Shown: piece after piece, positions 26,758 to 36,410 of the stretch
How positions within the stretch are numbered: position 1 is the first letter of the stretch
Layout of the letters: every line of letters begins with the position of its first letter
Program-made: the position numbers and the translations under genes
Assembly: GCA_029004355.1 (NCBI GenBank)
Contig: JAQURV010000003.1
Location: 1 to 38,084 of the forward strand
Length of the DNA stretch: 38,084 bases
From: Candidatus Omnitrophota bacterium
GTDB taxonomy: Bacteria; Omnitrophota; Gorgyraeia; 2-01-FULL-45-10
Direction of reading: 5' to 3'
The notes under the pieces: model-generated
What the model was told of the DNA's origin: nothing
The model's database searches: none
What the model saw: only the letters and a program-made list of their open reading frames with translations

Positions 26758-29700
26758 GTGCATTTTAAATCATTAGAGCTTATCGGCTTTAAATCGTTCG
26801 CCGAGAAGACGAAGATAAATTTCGAGCCCGGCGTCACCGCTATCGTCGGCCCAAACGGTTGCGGGAAGTCCAATATTGCCGACAGTATCCGCTGGGTCCT
26901 CGGTGAACAATCCGCAAAATCCCTGCGTGCCTCCAACATGCAGGACGTCATATTTAACGGCACCGATACGAAAGAGCCTATCAATTTTGCCGAAGTATCC
27001 CTAACATTCTCGAACGAGAACAGGACTCTCCCGATAGACTACGACGAAGTCACCATTTCCCGCCGCGTATTCCGCTCAGGCGAAACAGAATATCTCCTTA
27101 ATAAAACACCCGTCAGGTTGAAAGACATATCGGAACTGCTCATGGGCACAGGCATAGGTACGGAAAGTTATTCAATTATCGAGCAGGGGAAGATGGACCT
27201 CATACTCTCTTCGCGCCCCGAAGACCGGCGTTTCGTCTTCGAAGAGGCCAGCGGCATCACGAAGTATAAATCCAAAAAGAAAGAGGCTTTAAGAAAACTT
27301 GAACAGACAGAACAGAACCTGCTGCGCATAAACGATATTATACTCGAAGTGAAGCGGCAGATATCTTCCATAGAGAGACAGGCGCGCAAGGCCGAAAGGT
27401 ATAAAGTGGATTTCGACCGCCTCAAAGATATGGAGATCAAGCTGTCATTCGCCGAATACAAAGACCTGAAGACCGCGGAGATGACGCATGCGGTCGAGAA
27501 TAACGATTCGAAGGCCCGAGAGAAGGAGCTGGACATCGAAATAGCCGCAGTAGTCTCGACTATTTCCGGTTACCGCGCATCGCTCGATGAGGTAAATCGT
27601 AAGATGTTCGAATTGAAAGACAGATACAAGGCGATGTCCGGCTCGCTTGATATGAACGGCCAGAAGATCTCTATCGATAAGGAGAGGATCGAGGAAGCCC
27701 TCGCCTTCCAGGAAGGCGTAAGGAAAGAGATAGAGTCTGCCGCCGATAAGATAAAGAGCGCGAAGGCGCTCGTCGAAAAAGCCAGGGAAGACCTGAGGGT
27801 CGTCACGACGCTGAAGAGCGACAAGCAGAAGCTCGCTTCGGGAAAAGAGCTCTTCCTGAACAACCTGGCCAAAGATATCGAAGAGACCGAGCAGAGGGTT
27901 ACGCTCTGCAAGGTACAGCTCGTAGACTTCCTCGCCAAAGAGACGCACATAAAGAACGAACTCATAAAGATAAGCGCGGATATGCAGAATAGGCGTGTGC
28001 GCGAGAGGCGGCTGCACGTAGAAAAAGAGACGGTCATGAAGGAACTGGAGACGATAGAAAACGCCTTGAGCGAAGTCCTGAATGAATTCAATCAGATCGA
28101 CGGCCGTGTATCGGCCATACGGACGGCCCTGGAGGAGAAGAGGACGAGCGAAAACGCGGCGATCACAGAGATGAAGTCGCTGGAAAGCGCCATGGCGAAA
28201 GAGGAGAATAGAAGGGCCGCGCTCAAGTCCAAGATAGAGGTACTGGAAGAGAATATCAAGACCTACGAGGGATTCAACCGCGGCGTAAAGGGGCTTCTCG
28301 CGACGTCAGGCGACAGAGTTCAGGTGCTTGCGGATGTGATAAAGGTCGCGCGCGGTTATGAAGAAGCCGTAAATACGTTCCTGGGCGACGCCGCCCAGGT
28401 CATCATTGTGGATACCGATGACGAGATCGTGCGGATGCTCAATTACTTAAAAGAGAATAATCTCGGGAAGGCAAGTTTTATATCTCTGGAAACTTTGGGA
28501 AGGATGAACAAGGTATCGGCAGGGGCTGGTCTGGTAGCAGGCCAGGCTCCTCTCAAGGATTTTGTAAAGGCGGATCCGAAATACGAACCGATCATCAACC
28601 ACCTCTTTGGCAATGCCTTCCTTACGGAATCTATAGAAAGTTATGCCAGGAGTTTTGACGGTTCGAATCCCGTGACCGTGGTGACAAAGACGGGGACTAT
28701 ATTCGACAACGGAAAGATCTTGGGCGGCAGTATTTCGGAGAGCGGTGATACGCTCCTGATAGGCCGCAGGTCCCGTCTCGATGACCTTAAGGCGGAGTTC
28801 CTGGAGACCGAAAAGAATATATCTTCTCTCAAGGTGAGCCGTGACGATAAGGAGATTTTAGCAAAAGCCCTCGGCGGCGAAATAGGCTCCATCGAAGAGC
28901 GTCTCCACGCCGAGGAGATGACCTTATCGAATATTAAAGTCAAAAGAGACGCCCAGGAAGAGAACAAGACCAAACTTGAAGACGAGCTGGCGATACTGGC
29001 CTCCGAGTTCGACGAGGCGGAGCAGACTATCGGCGAATTGACGGCAAAGGGCGAATCGATGAACGCCGAACTCAATAACCTGGAGAGGGAGAAGGCCGCG
29101 TCCCAGACATTCGTTGACGAATCCCATAATCTCATTACCGGCAAGCGCCAGGCGAGAGAAGCCAGTACGCTCGAGATAGCCACCCTGAAGACCGAGGCGC
29201 AGGCCCTCGAAAAAGAAGAGGAGAGCGTTAAGAACGGTCTCAAGGTCCAGGAGGGCATAGTCTTCGAATCCGAGGAGACGCTATATTCCAAAGAGGCCCT
29301 TCTTAAGGAGTCTGCCGAAAAAGTAAAGTCCCTGGAAGACGAGATAGTGAAGTTGACGGCCGAGAATGAAGTGATTGCGAAAGACCTAATAGTATTTAAT
29401 GAGGAATCCTCAGCCATCGATAAGACTAAGGCGGATATAGTCGATAAGCTGGGCACCTCCGAATCGGGGCTGAAAGAAAGAGAGAGGGCGCTCGAGCTGC
29501 TGAGGAACCAGGTAAGGGACCTCGACGTCAAGCTCACGGAGCTCAGTTTTAAGAAGACGAACTTGAAGGAACGGATCGCGCAATCATATAAAGAGGACCT
29601 GGAGACGATCCATATTGAGCTGGAAGAAGGGATCGACTGGGAGTCGCTTAAGGCGCAGGTCACCGAACTTAAAGAGAGGCTCGAAAAATTAGGGCCGGTA

Positions 29701-30351
29701 AACCTTGTCGCGATAGACGAGCACAAAGAGCTGGAGGAGCGGTATGCCTTTTTGGTACACCAGCAGGAGGATCTCGTAAACGCGAAAGATTCGCTCCATA
29801 AGGCCATCCAGAAGATAAATAAGACGACGAAGGACCTTTTCGTAGAGACGTTCCAGAAGATACAGGTAGAGTTCAAGAGTTTCTTCCGCCTGCTCTTCGG
29901 CGGGGGCCAGGCCGAGCTTGTCCTGATAGACGAGCAGGATGTCCTCGAGTGCGGTATCGAGATAATAGTGAGGCCGCCCGGCAAGAAACTGCAGAACCTG
30001 ACGCTCCTTTCGGGCGGTGAGAAGGCCATGACCGCGACGGCTCTCCTATTTGCCATATTTAAGGTCAAGCCGAGCCCGTTCTGCGTCCTGGATGAAATAG
30101 ACGCGCCGCTCGATGAGTCGAACGTGACGAGGTTCTCCAGCGTCCTCAAGGACTTCCTGAGAATGTCACAGTTCATCATAATAACGCATAATAAGCGGAC
30201 GATCGAACTTGCCGACGTCATGTACGGGATAACTATGCAGGAGAGGGGTATTTCGAAGATAGTCTCAGTTAAATTTTCTGACGATAAAAAGAGAGCTGAA
30301 AACAGGGAAATATCCGGAGTGGCCGTTTCACCGGCTCCGCAGCAAGCCTAA
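26758..30351 (+). CDS. smc: Chromosome segregation protein SMC (GTG start)
   Basis: Walker A IVGPNGCGKSNIADSIRWVLGEQSAKSLRA, long coiled coil with hinge, C-terminal LTLLSGGEKAMTATALLFAIFKVKPSPFCVLDEIDAPLDESN. Confidence 0.97.
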   Translation: MHFKSLELIGFKSFAEKTKINFEPGVTAIVGPNGCGKSNIADSIRWVLGEQSAKSLRASNMQDVIFNGTDTKEPINFAEVSLTFSNENRTLPIDYDEVTISRRVFRSGETEYLLNKTPVRLKDISELLMGTGIGTESYSIIEQGKMDLILSSRPEDRRFVFEEASGITKYKSKKKEALRKLEQTEQNLLRINDIILEVKRQISSIERQARKAERYKVDFDRLKDMEIKLSFAEYKDLKTAEMTHAVENNDSKAREKELDIEIAAVVSTISGYRASLDEVNRKMFELKDRYKAMSGSLDMNGQKISIDKERIEEALAFQEGVRKEIESAADKIKSAKALVEKAREDLRVVTTLKSDKQKLASGKELFLNNLAKDIEETEQRVTLCKVQLVDFLAKETHIKNELIKISADMQNRRVRERRLHVEKETVMKELETIENALSEVLNEFNQIDGRVSAIRTALEEKRTSENAAITEMKSLESAMAKEENRRAALKSKIEVLEENIKTYEGFNRGVKGLLATSGDRVQVLADVIKVARGYEEAVNTFLGDAAQVIIVDTDDEIVRMLNYLKENNLGKASFISLETLGRMNKVSAGAGLVAGQAPLKDFVKADPKYEPIINHLFGNAFLTESIESYARSFDGSNPVTVVTKTGTIFDNGKILGGSISESGDTLLIGRRSRLDDLKAEFLETEKNISSLKVSRDDKEILAKALGGEIGSIEERLHAEEMTLSNIKVKRDAQEENKTKLEDELAILASEFDEAEQTIGELTAKGESMNAELNNLEREKAASQTFVDESHNLITGKRQAREASTLEIATLKTEAQALEKEEESVKNGLKVQEGIVFESEETLYSKEALLKESAEKVKSLEDEIVKLTAENEVIAKDLIVFNEESSAIDKTKADIVDKLGTSESGLKERERALELLRNQVRDLDVKLTELSFKKTNLKERIAQSYKEDLETIHIELEEGIDWESLKAQVTELKERLEKLGPVNLVAIDEHKELEERYAFLVHQQEDLVNAKDSLHKAIQKINKTTKDLFVETFQKIQVEFKSFFRLLFGGGQAELVLIDEQDVLECGIEIIVRPPGKKLQNLTLLSGGEKAMTATALLFAIFKVKPSPFCVLDEIDAPLDESNVTRFSSVLKDFLRMSQFIIITHNKRTIELADVMYGITMQERGISKIVSVKFSDDKKRAENREISGVAVSPAPQQA

Positions 30352-31550
30352 GCAGATCTTTTATCACCCATAGCTTTTGAATAAACGCAGGTCCTGTTCT
30401 TGCCCGCGCCTTTTGCCTCATATAACGCCATATCGGCCTTCGCGATAAGATCATCCTTCTTTATGGTATCGTCCGGATAGCATGCGACCCCGCAGCTTAT
30501 CGTAAGCCGGTTCGCGGCAGGCAGGGTGCTCTCTTCGAAGAAGAGCTTTTCGACCTCGCTGCGCAGTCTCTCCGCGAAGAGCCGCGCGTTCTCCTTGTTG
30601 GTATTGGGCATGACCACGACAAATTCTTCTCCGCCGTACCTGGCGACGGTATCCACCTTACGGGACTTGGACTGGAGCACCCCTGCGATCTCCCGGAGGG
30701 CATTGTCGCCCCTGATGTGGCCGAGGGTGTCGTTGTAATGCTTGAAATTGTCCACATCGACCATGACGAGGCTTACGCGCGTATCCGTGATCTTAGACCT
30801 CTCCAGTTCGTAAGAGAGGCGTTGCTGGAACTTGCCGTAATTCCACAGTTTCGTCGACCAGTCTATGCTCGATAGATAGACCGTCTCCTCGTAAAGACGC
30901 GAATTTTCGATCGCGAGCCCGGCGTGGTTGGCGAACATGGTGAGCATCTTCACGTCCGATTTCGTAATAGGATTTTTATTGAATATATTATCCACAAGTA
31001 TGGCGCCGAGGACCTTGTCTTTGGCCTTCAGCGGGACGGTTACGAAGAAATCGGTATTGAGGGTCTTCTGGATATTTGGATCGACCAGCTTCTTGGCTTC
31101 CTGAGTCGTTATCTCAAAGGGCATACCCTCGAGGATGGTAAGGACAAGTATGCCCATATCCTCCCTCAGGGGTATTTTTATGCCTTTGACGATCGAATTC
31201 AGTTTGGATTCAGGGTCTCTCTTGAAGGTGTCGTAAGAAGCTATGAAGTCATCGAGGGACATCTTACTCTCTGTTATATAGTGCCATATCTTCCCGGCCT
31301 CTTCAGCCGTATGGGGGCCTATGCCCATCACGCCCTCGAGGACATTTTCCTTTTCATTGACCAGGAAGAGCATGGCACGGTTGAATCCAAGCCCCTCGTG
31401 GGAGGTGAGCGCCGTCAGGATTATATAGAGTATCTGATCCAGCTTTAATGTCGTCCTGATCGCGTTCGAGATTTCATACAGGAGAGAGAACTCCCAGTTA
31501 AGGCGCTCTATTTCATCCTTAAGGGCCTTCTCTTTTTCGATCTTTTCCAT
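30348..31550 (-). CDS. GAF-domain diguanylate cyclase (GGDEF)
   Basis: RYGGEEFVVVMPNT active site, DVDNFKHYNDTLGHIRGDNALREIA, ADMALYEAKGAGKN; N-terminal GAF-like region. Confidence 0.93.
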   Translation of the reverse strand: MEKIEKEKALKDEIERLNWEFSLLYEISNAIRTTLKLDQILYIILTALTSHEGLGFNRAMLFLVNEKENVLEGVMGIGPHTAEEAGKIWHYITESKMSLDDFIASYDTFKRDPESKLNSIVKGIKIPLREDMGILVLTILEGMPFEITTQEAKKLVDPNIQKTLNTDFFVTVPLKAKDKVLGAILVDNIFNKNPITKSDVKMLTMFANHAGLAIENSRLYEETVYLSSIDWSTKLWNYGKFQQRLSYELERSKITDTRVSLVMVDVDNFKHYNDTLGHIRGDNALREIAGVLQSKSRKVDTVARYGGEEFVVVMPNTNKENARLFAERLRSEVEKLFFEESTLPAANRLTISCGVACYPDDTIKKDDLIAKADMALYEAKGAGKNRTCVYSKAMGDKRSA

Positions 31551-31565
31551 AAAACCTATCGCTGT

Positions 31566-32018
31566 CTATTTTTTGACTTTTGGCGCGGCCGGGGCGGTTT
31601 GCGGTGCCGTAGTCTTGGCAGCCGGCGCCGGCATAGTCTTTACTTTGCCGAACATTATTCCCATCGCCACGTCTTTATTCTCGACTTTTCGCGTCATCAT
31701 CCGTACCTGTTCGCCGGTCTTTAACTCTGAAATGTCGGTGACTTTTGTGATGTTCGTCCATGGGGTTACGGATATGGTGCGCGTAGAACCGTCCGCATCA
31801 TTTTTAACCGTGACTTTGACGTTAGCGGGATCGCTGTTATCGATAGCGGTGAGCGTTCCGGCTACCATGCCGAAGTTTGCCCTGGGTGATGCGGGTGCCT
31901 TCGCCGGAGTCTTTTCCGTATGGGCAGGTGTCGCGGCCTTCTTCTCTGCGGCAAATGAAACGGCCGAGAGGTTAAGAGCAACCGCAGCCGCTACTACTAA
32001 CGCAACTTTTTTATTCAT
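31566..32018 (-). CDS. Small exported protein of unknown function
   Basis: Signal peptide MNKKVALVVAAAVALNLSAVSFAA, Ala/Pro/Lys-rich linkers, beta-rich core MVAGTLTAIDNSDPANVKVTVKNDADGSTRTISVTPWTNI; SD GGAGG upstream. Confidence 0.85.
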   Translation of the reverse strand: MNKKVALVVAAAVALNLSAVSFAAEKKAATPAHTEKTPAKAPASPRANFGMVAGTLTAIDNSDPANVKVTVKNDADGSTRTISVTPWTNITKVTDISELKTGEQVRMMTRKVENKDVAMGIMFGKVKTMPAPAAKTTAPQTAPAAPKVKK

Positions 32019-32103
32019 GCTATCCTCCGATTTGTTGTTACCTTACTCTAACAAATCGTCCCGAGGTGCTATTATTTTACTTCTGCACCGAGGGACTACG
32101 ATT
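32019..32103 (-). ncRNA. Structured 5' leader of the small exported protein gene (candidate riboswitch, copy B)
   Basis: Minus-strand core 32103-32054: AATCG-TAG-TCCC-TC-GGTGC-[15 nt]-GCACC-TC-GGGA-CGATT; CGATTTGTT pairs with AACAAATCG next to GGAGG. Confidence 0.75.
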
Positions 32104-32118
32104 ATTATGCCTGTGATT

Positions 32119-32147
32119 ATACTAGCACAATTTAACCATTATGTCAA
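32119..32147 (-). promoter_or_regulatory. Putative promoter for the leader-B transcript
   Basis: Minus strand TTGACA (32147-32142), 17-bp spacer, TAGTAT (32124-32119), overlapping TATAAT. Confidence 0.6.
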
Positions 32148-32152
32148 AATAG

Positions 32153-32180
32153 TTGACAGGGCTCTTTAAGTATGTATAAT
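32153..32180 (+). promoter_or_regulatory. Putative promoter of the rib cluster
   Basis: TTGACA (32153-32158), 16-bp spacer, TATAAT (32175-32180). Confidence 0.75.
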
Positions 32181-32187
32181 AAGGTAG

Positions 32188-32304
32188 ATCTTCGGGGCGA
32201 GGCTAGGTTCCTCGACCGGCGGTATAGCCCGCGAGTTCCGTAGTAAACCGGAACAGAGCTTGTGAAATTCAAGCGCCGACCGTGCAGGCGGGATGAAAGA
32301 AGAT
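32188..32304 (+). ncRNA. FMN riboswitch (RFN element)
   Basis: ATCTTCGGGGCGAGG...ACCGGCGGTATAGCCCGCGAG...GTGAAATTC...GCCGACCGT...GGATGAAAGAAGAT matches the RFN consensus, upstream of ribBA. Confidence 0.96.
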
Positions 32305-32329
32305 GAAGATGTATTGTCTTAATTGCTAT

Positions 32330-32356
32330 CCCCGAGGAAAACCCCCGGGGTTTTTT
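32330..32356 (+). terminator. Intrinsic terminator of the FMN riboswitch expression platform
   Basis: CCCCG (32330-32334)/CGGGG (32346-32350) followed by TTTTTT, just before the ribBA start. Confidence 0.85.
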
Positions 32357-32360
32357 ATTT

Positions 32361-33557
32361 ATGCGGCTCAATACGATCCCTGAGATACTGGACGACATTT
32401 CGCGCGGCAGGATGGTCATAGTCATGGATGACGAGGACCGTGAAAACGAGGGCGACCTTATCATGGCCGGATCTCTCACCAAGCCGTCCGATATAAATTT
32501 CATGGCCAGGTACGGCCGCGGCCTAATATGCGTACCTATGGAGGGCGCCAGGCTCGACTCGCTTGATCTCCATCCTATGGCCGCTACAAGGCCGGACCCT
32601 TACAGGACAGGATGGGCGATATCATGCGATGCAGGCCGCGGCATCACGACAGGCATATCCGCTAATGACAGGGCAAAGACGATAAATGTCCTCGCGAACC
32701 CGAGATCCAAGCCTTCCGACCTTGTGAAGCCGGGCCACATATTTCCTCTGCGTGCCAATGAAGGCGGCGTTCTGGTTAGGGCCGGGCATACAGAAGCCTG
32801 TGTCGACCTCTTGAAGCTGTCGGGCGTACAGCCGGTCGGAGTCATCTGCGAAATAATGAGGGACGACGGCTCGATGGCGAGGCTGAAAGACCTTGTGGAA
32901 TTTTCCGGAAGGCACGGCCTTAAGATATGCACAATAGCTAATCTTATAGAATATAGAAGAAGATCGGAAAAACTTGTAAAGGTCGTGGCGAAGACAAATA
33001 TACCCACGCCATATGGCGACTTCCGGGTATTTGTTTACGAATCCGTTACCGATAAATATCATCATGTGGCGCTTGTTAAGGGCAACCCGGCCCGCGACGG
33101 CAGTCTGGTCAGGGTCCATTCCGAGTGCCTGACCGGTGACGTCTTTGGCTCGAAGAGATGCGATTGCGGCGAACAGCTTCATGCGGCGATGAAGATGATC
33201 GGCCGGGCCGCAAACGGCGTAGTCCTCTATATGAGGCAGGAAGGCAGGGGGATAGGGCTTGCGAATAAGCTAAAGGCTTATGAGCTTCAGGATAAAGGGC
33301 TCGATACGGTCGAGGCGAACAAGGCACTCGGGTTCAAGGCCGACTTGAGGGATTACGGCATAGGCGCCCAGATCTTAGCGGACCTGGGATTGAAAAAGAT
33401 ACGTCTCCTGACGAATAACCCCAAGAAGATCGTGGGGTTGGAAGGATATGGTCTCCGGGTAACGGAGCGCGTACCGCTGGTGATCCGCCCAAACAGCGCG
33501 AACAGGAAATATCTCCGGACGAAGAAGGAGAAGATGGGGCACGAGATAAGTGTGTAA
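32361..33557 (+). CDS. ribBA: Bifunctional DHBP synthase / GTP cyclohydrolase II RibBA
   Basis: DDEDRENEGDLIMAG; HSECLTGDVFGSKRCDCGEQL, MRQEGRGIGLANKLKAYELQD. Confidence 0.97.
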   Translation: MRLNTIPEILDDISRGRMVIVMDDEDRENEGDLIMAGSLTKPSDINFMARYGRGLICVPMEGARLDSLDLHPMAATRPDPYRTGWAISCDAGRGITTGISANDRAKTINVLANPRSKPSDLVKPGHIFPLRANEGGVLVRAGHTEACVDLLKLSGVQPVGVICEIMRDDGSMARLKDLVEFSGRHGLKICTIANLIEYRRRSEKLVKVVAKTNIPTPYGDFRVFVYESVTDKYHHVALVKGNPARDGSLVRVHSECLTGDVFGSKRCDCGEQLHAAMKMIGRAANGVVLYMRQEGRGIGLANKLKAYELQDKGLDTVEANKALGFKADLRDYGIGAQILADLGLKKIRLLTNNPKKIVGLEGYGLRVTERVPLVIRPNSANRKYLRTKKEKMGHEISV

Positions 33558-33565
33558 CTAATGGC

Positions 33566-33655
33566 TAAACCCAAAATTCCAAATCCCAGACATTTTGAAT
33601 TTTGAAATTTGGATTTATTTGGTAGTATTGGTAATATTTGGATTTGGGATTTTGA
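33566..33655. repeat. Dispersed AT-rich repeat (R1, copy 2)
   Basis: GGATTTATTTGGTAGTATTGGTAATATTTGGATTTGGG (33611-33648) matches 2348-2385; flanking CAAAATTCCAAATCCC is an inverted counterpart. Confidence 0.8.
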
Positions 33656-33680
33656 ACTGAACAAAGAGAAAGGGGATATC

Positions 33681-34145
33681 ATGGCAAATGTGATAAAAGC
33701 GGATCTGTCCGCAAAGGGTAAAAAGTTCGCGATAGTGATATCGCGCTTTAACGAGTTCATATCCGGGAAGCTTCTCGAGGGAAGCCTGGATACGCTGGCC
33801 AGGCACGGCGCGCAGGAGGCGCATCAGGATGTTGTATGGGTGCCCGGAGCGTTCGAGATCCCCGTGACGGCGCTTAAGCTTGCCAAGTCGAAGAAGTACG
33901 ACGGCGTGATCTGCCTCGGGACGGTCATAAGGGGCGCGACCCCGCATTTTGAGTTTGTTGCCAGCGAAGCCGCCAAGGGCGTGGCAAAAGTCTCTCTCGA
34001 TACCGGGGTGCCGTGCATATTCGGCATCATCACCGCCGATAATCTCGAGCAGGCCATTGAACGCGCGGGGACCAAAGATGGCAATAAGGGCCGTGATGCC
34101 GCGATCTCGGCTATCGAGATGGCGAATCTATACGAGAAGATATGA
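33681..34145 (+). CDS. ribH: 6,7-dimethyl-8-ribityllumazine synthase
   Basis: [72 protein letters not shown]. Confidence 0.95.
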   Translation: MANVIKADLSAKGKKFAIVISRFNEFISGKLLEGSLDTLARHGAQEAHQDVVWVPGAFEIPVTALKLAKSKKYDGVICLGTVIRGATPHFEFVASEAAKGVAKVSLDTGVPCIFGIITADNLEQAIERAGTKDGNKGRDAAISAIEMANLYEKI

Positions 34146-34561
34146 GAAAACGGACGAAGGCGCGGGAGAACGCGCTAAAGATACTGTATGCCATCGATAT
34201 CACCGGCGACGAACCGAAGAAGTGTATCGATAGATACTGGAAGGACAATGAGGAGAAGGACGCCGAGGTAAAGAGATTCGCGAATTCACTCGTTCTGGGC
34301 GCATTCAACAAGCAAAAAGAGATCGACAAGCTAATATCGGAAAGCGCGACCAACTGGCAGCTTAACAGGATGGCCGTGATAGACCGCAATATCCTCAGGT
34401 TCGCAGCCTACGAGCTTCTCTTTATCGATGAGATACCTCCCAAGGTGACGATAAACGAAGCGATAGACATAGCAAAACGGTATGGCGACAGCGAATCGGG
34501 AAAGTTCGTCAACGGCATACTGGACAAGATAAATAAGGATATCGCGAAGAAAGCAAAATAA
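34142..34561 (+). CDS. nusB: Transcription antitermination factor NusB
   Basis: [72 protein letters not shown]. Confidence 0.94.
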   Translation: MRKRTKARENALKILYAIDITGDEPKKCIDRYWKDNEEKDAEVKRFANSLVLGAFNKQKEIDKLISESATNWQLNRMAVIDRNILRFAAYELLFIDEIPPKVTINEAIDIAKRYGDSESGKFVNGILDKINKDIAKKAK

Positions 34562-34562
34562 A

Positions 34563-35399
34563 ATGAAGTACGCAGACCTCCATATACACACAAACTTTTC
34601 CGATTCGACATTCACGCCGGAAGAAGTTGCCGTGGCCGCCGACGAGAAAGGGTTGTCGGCGATCGCTATATGCGACCATGACTGTGTCGACGGCATCGAA
34701 CCATGCCAGAAGGAAGCCTCCCGTTTCGGCATCGAAGTGGTCCCGGGTATAGAGCTTACCGTCGAGAAACATGACGCCGAGATCCATATTCTCGGATATT
34801 TTATAGGCTCAAAAGTCGAGTGGTTCCGCTCGAAGCTGGACGATATGCGCAAAGATCGCATTGGCCGCATCTATAAGATGGTCGAAAAACTCAATGCCGT
34901 TGGTGTGAACGTAAACGCCGAGGATGTGTTTAAATTAGCCGGCAGGGGCGCCGTGGGAAGGCTCCACCTCGCGCAGGCGATGATCAAGACGGGGAAGGTC
35001 AAAGGCTTGCGGGAAGTATTTGGCAAATATATAGGTTTCCAAAAGCCATGTTATGTTCCCCACGTTAAGTTTACGCCCCGGGAGGCGATAGAGACGATAT
35101 TGAAGACCGGCGGTGTGCCGGTCCTGGCCCATCCCGGCATCATGAACAAAGATGAATATATCCCGGAACTGATGGAATACGGCTTGAAAGGTATAGAGGT
35201 TTACCATACGGATCATAAGGCGGGCGTTGTGAAACACTACGAAGAGCTTTGCCGGCAATACGGGCTGCTGGCTACGGGCGGATCCGATTGCCACGGCCTG
35301 GGGAAAGGCAGGGTCCTTATAGGCACGACGAGGGTTCCGTATGAACTGGTAGAACGGTTGAAAGCGAAGGCCGAAGAGATACGCAATGAATCCCGATGA
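34563..35399 (+). CDS. PHP-domain metal-dependent phosphoesterase (TrpH/YciV-like)
   Basis: ADLHIHTNFSDSTFTPEEV, AICDHDCVDGI, PGIELTVE, LAHPG, GGSDCHG. Confidence 0.93.
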   Translation: MKYADLHIHTNFSDSTFTPEEVAVAADEKGLSAIAICDHDCVDGIEPCQKEASRFGIEVVPGIELTVEKHDAEIHILGYFIGSKVEWFRSKLDDMRKDRIGRIYKMVEKLNAVGVNVNAEDVFKLAGRGAVGRLHLAQAMIKTGKVKGLREVFGKYIGFQKPCYVPHVKFTPREAIETILKTGGVPVLAHPGIMNKDEYIPELMEYGLKGIEVYHTDHKAGVVKHYEELCRQYGLLATGGSDCHGLGKGRVLIGTTRVPYELVERLKAKAEEIRNESR

Positions 35400-36378
35400 A
35401 AGATATATGCGCATGGCCCTCGGCCTCGCGCGAAGAGCTCAAGGCCTGACAAGTCCCAATCCGGCCGTCGGAGCGGTGATAGTCAAAGGCGGCAGGATCG
35501 TCGGTAAGGGGTATCATAAGAGATGCGGCCTTCCTCATGCGGAAGTCAACGCGCTGGACGATGCTGGCGCCAAGGCGAGAGGGGCGGTCCTTTACGTTAC
35601 TCTAGAGCCGTGCGATCATTTTGGCAGGACGCCGCCGTGTACGGACGCGATCATTGACGCGGGGATAAGGAAAGTGGTCGTAGGCATGAAGGATCCGAAC
35701 CCTGTCAATAATGGAAAAGGGATAAGAAAGCTCAATAGGGCAGGCATAGGCACCGTTGTCGGTATCCTGGAAGACGAGGCAAGGGACCTGAATAAACCTT
35801 CTATAAAATTCATAACCACCGGGATGCCTTATGTGACCGTTAAGATGGCAGAATCTCTTGATGGGAAGATAGCGACAAAGACGGGAGACTCCAGGTGGAT
35901 CACGGATACGGATTCCCGGAGATTCGTTCACGGGCTACGTTCGAAGGTCGATGCCATAATGGTGGGCGCGCGGACGGTCGTAAAAGATGACCCCTTGCTC
36001 CTCAGCAACTTATCAAAAGGAAGACAGCCGGTCAGGGTGATCGTGGATAGCGCGCTTAAGATACCTAAGAGCGCAAAGATCTTTTCGAGGATGGATGAAT
36101 CGCCGGTAATAATAGCGACGACAAAGGCCGGATCGAAGCCGGGAAGGGTCGACCTGCGGGACCTCTTGAAGAAACTGGGCGGGATGGGGATCTGCCATCT
36201 CCTCGTCGAAGGCGGCGGCGAGATAGTGGCAAGCCTGGTGGAGAAGAGGCTAGTCGACGAGTTCCTGTTTTTTATTGCGCCGAAGATAATTGGTGGAAGG
36301 GATGCCGCGACGTCCGTAGAAGGCGCCGGGATAAAAAAGATGAGCGAGGCCCTCACCTTCAGCAAGATGAGGATATGA
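35386..36378 (+). CDS. ribD: Bifunctional deaminase/reductase RibD
   Basis: MRMALGLARRAQGLTSPNPAVGAVIV, HAEVNAL, YVTLEPCDHFGRTPPCTDAI; reductase domain KMAESLDGKIAT. Confidence 0.96.
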   Translation: MNPDERYMRMALGLARRAQGLTSPNPAVGAVIVKGGRIVGKGYHKRCGLPHAEVNALDDAGAKARGAVLYVTLEPCDHFGRTPPCTDAIIDAGIRKVVVGMKDPNPVNNGKGIRKLNRAGIGTVVGILEDEARDLNKPSIKFITTGMPYVTVKMAESLDGKIATKTGDSRWITDTDSRRFVHGLRSKVDAIMVGARTVVKDDPLLLSNLSKGRQPVRVIVDSALKIPKSAKIFSRMDESPVIIATTKAGSKPGRVDLRDLLKKLGGMGICHLLVEGGGEIVASLVEKRLVDEFLFFIAPKIIGGRDAATSVEGAGIKKMSEALTFSKMRI

Positions 36379-36410
36379 AAATTTAAAAAAGATATTTTGA
36401 TAGAGGCCGA

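Noticed and set aside
28641-30221. Long minus-strand ORF (526 aa) antisense to smc
   Set aside because: Very Ser-rich low-complexity translation mirroring the codon usage of coiled-coil Glu/Lys codons; the sense strand is unambiguous SMC.
31573-32169. Plus-strand 198-aa ORF antisense to the small exported protein
   Set aside because: The minus-strand gene has a signal peptide, SD, promoter and leader; the antisense ORF is Ala/Val-rich by complementarity.
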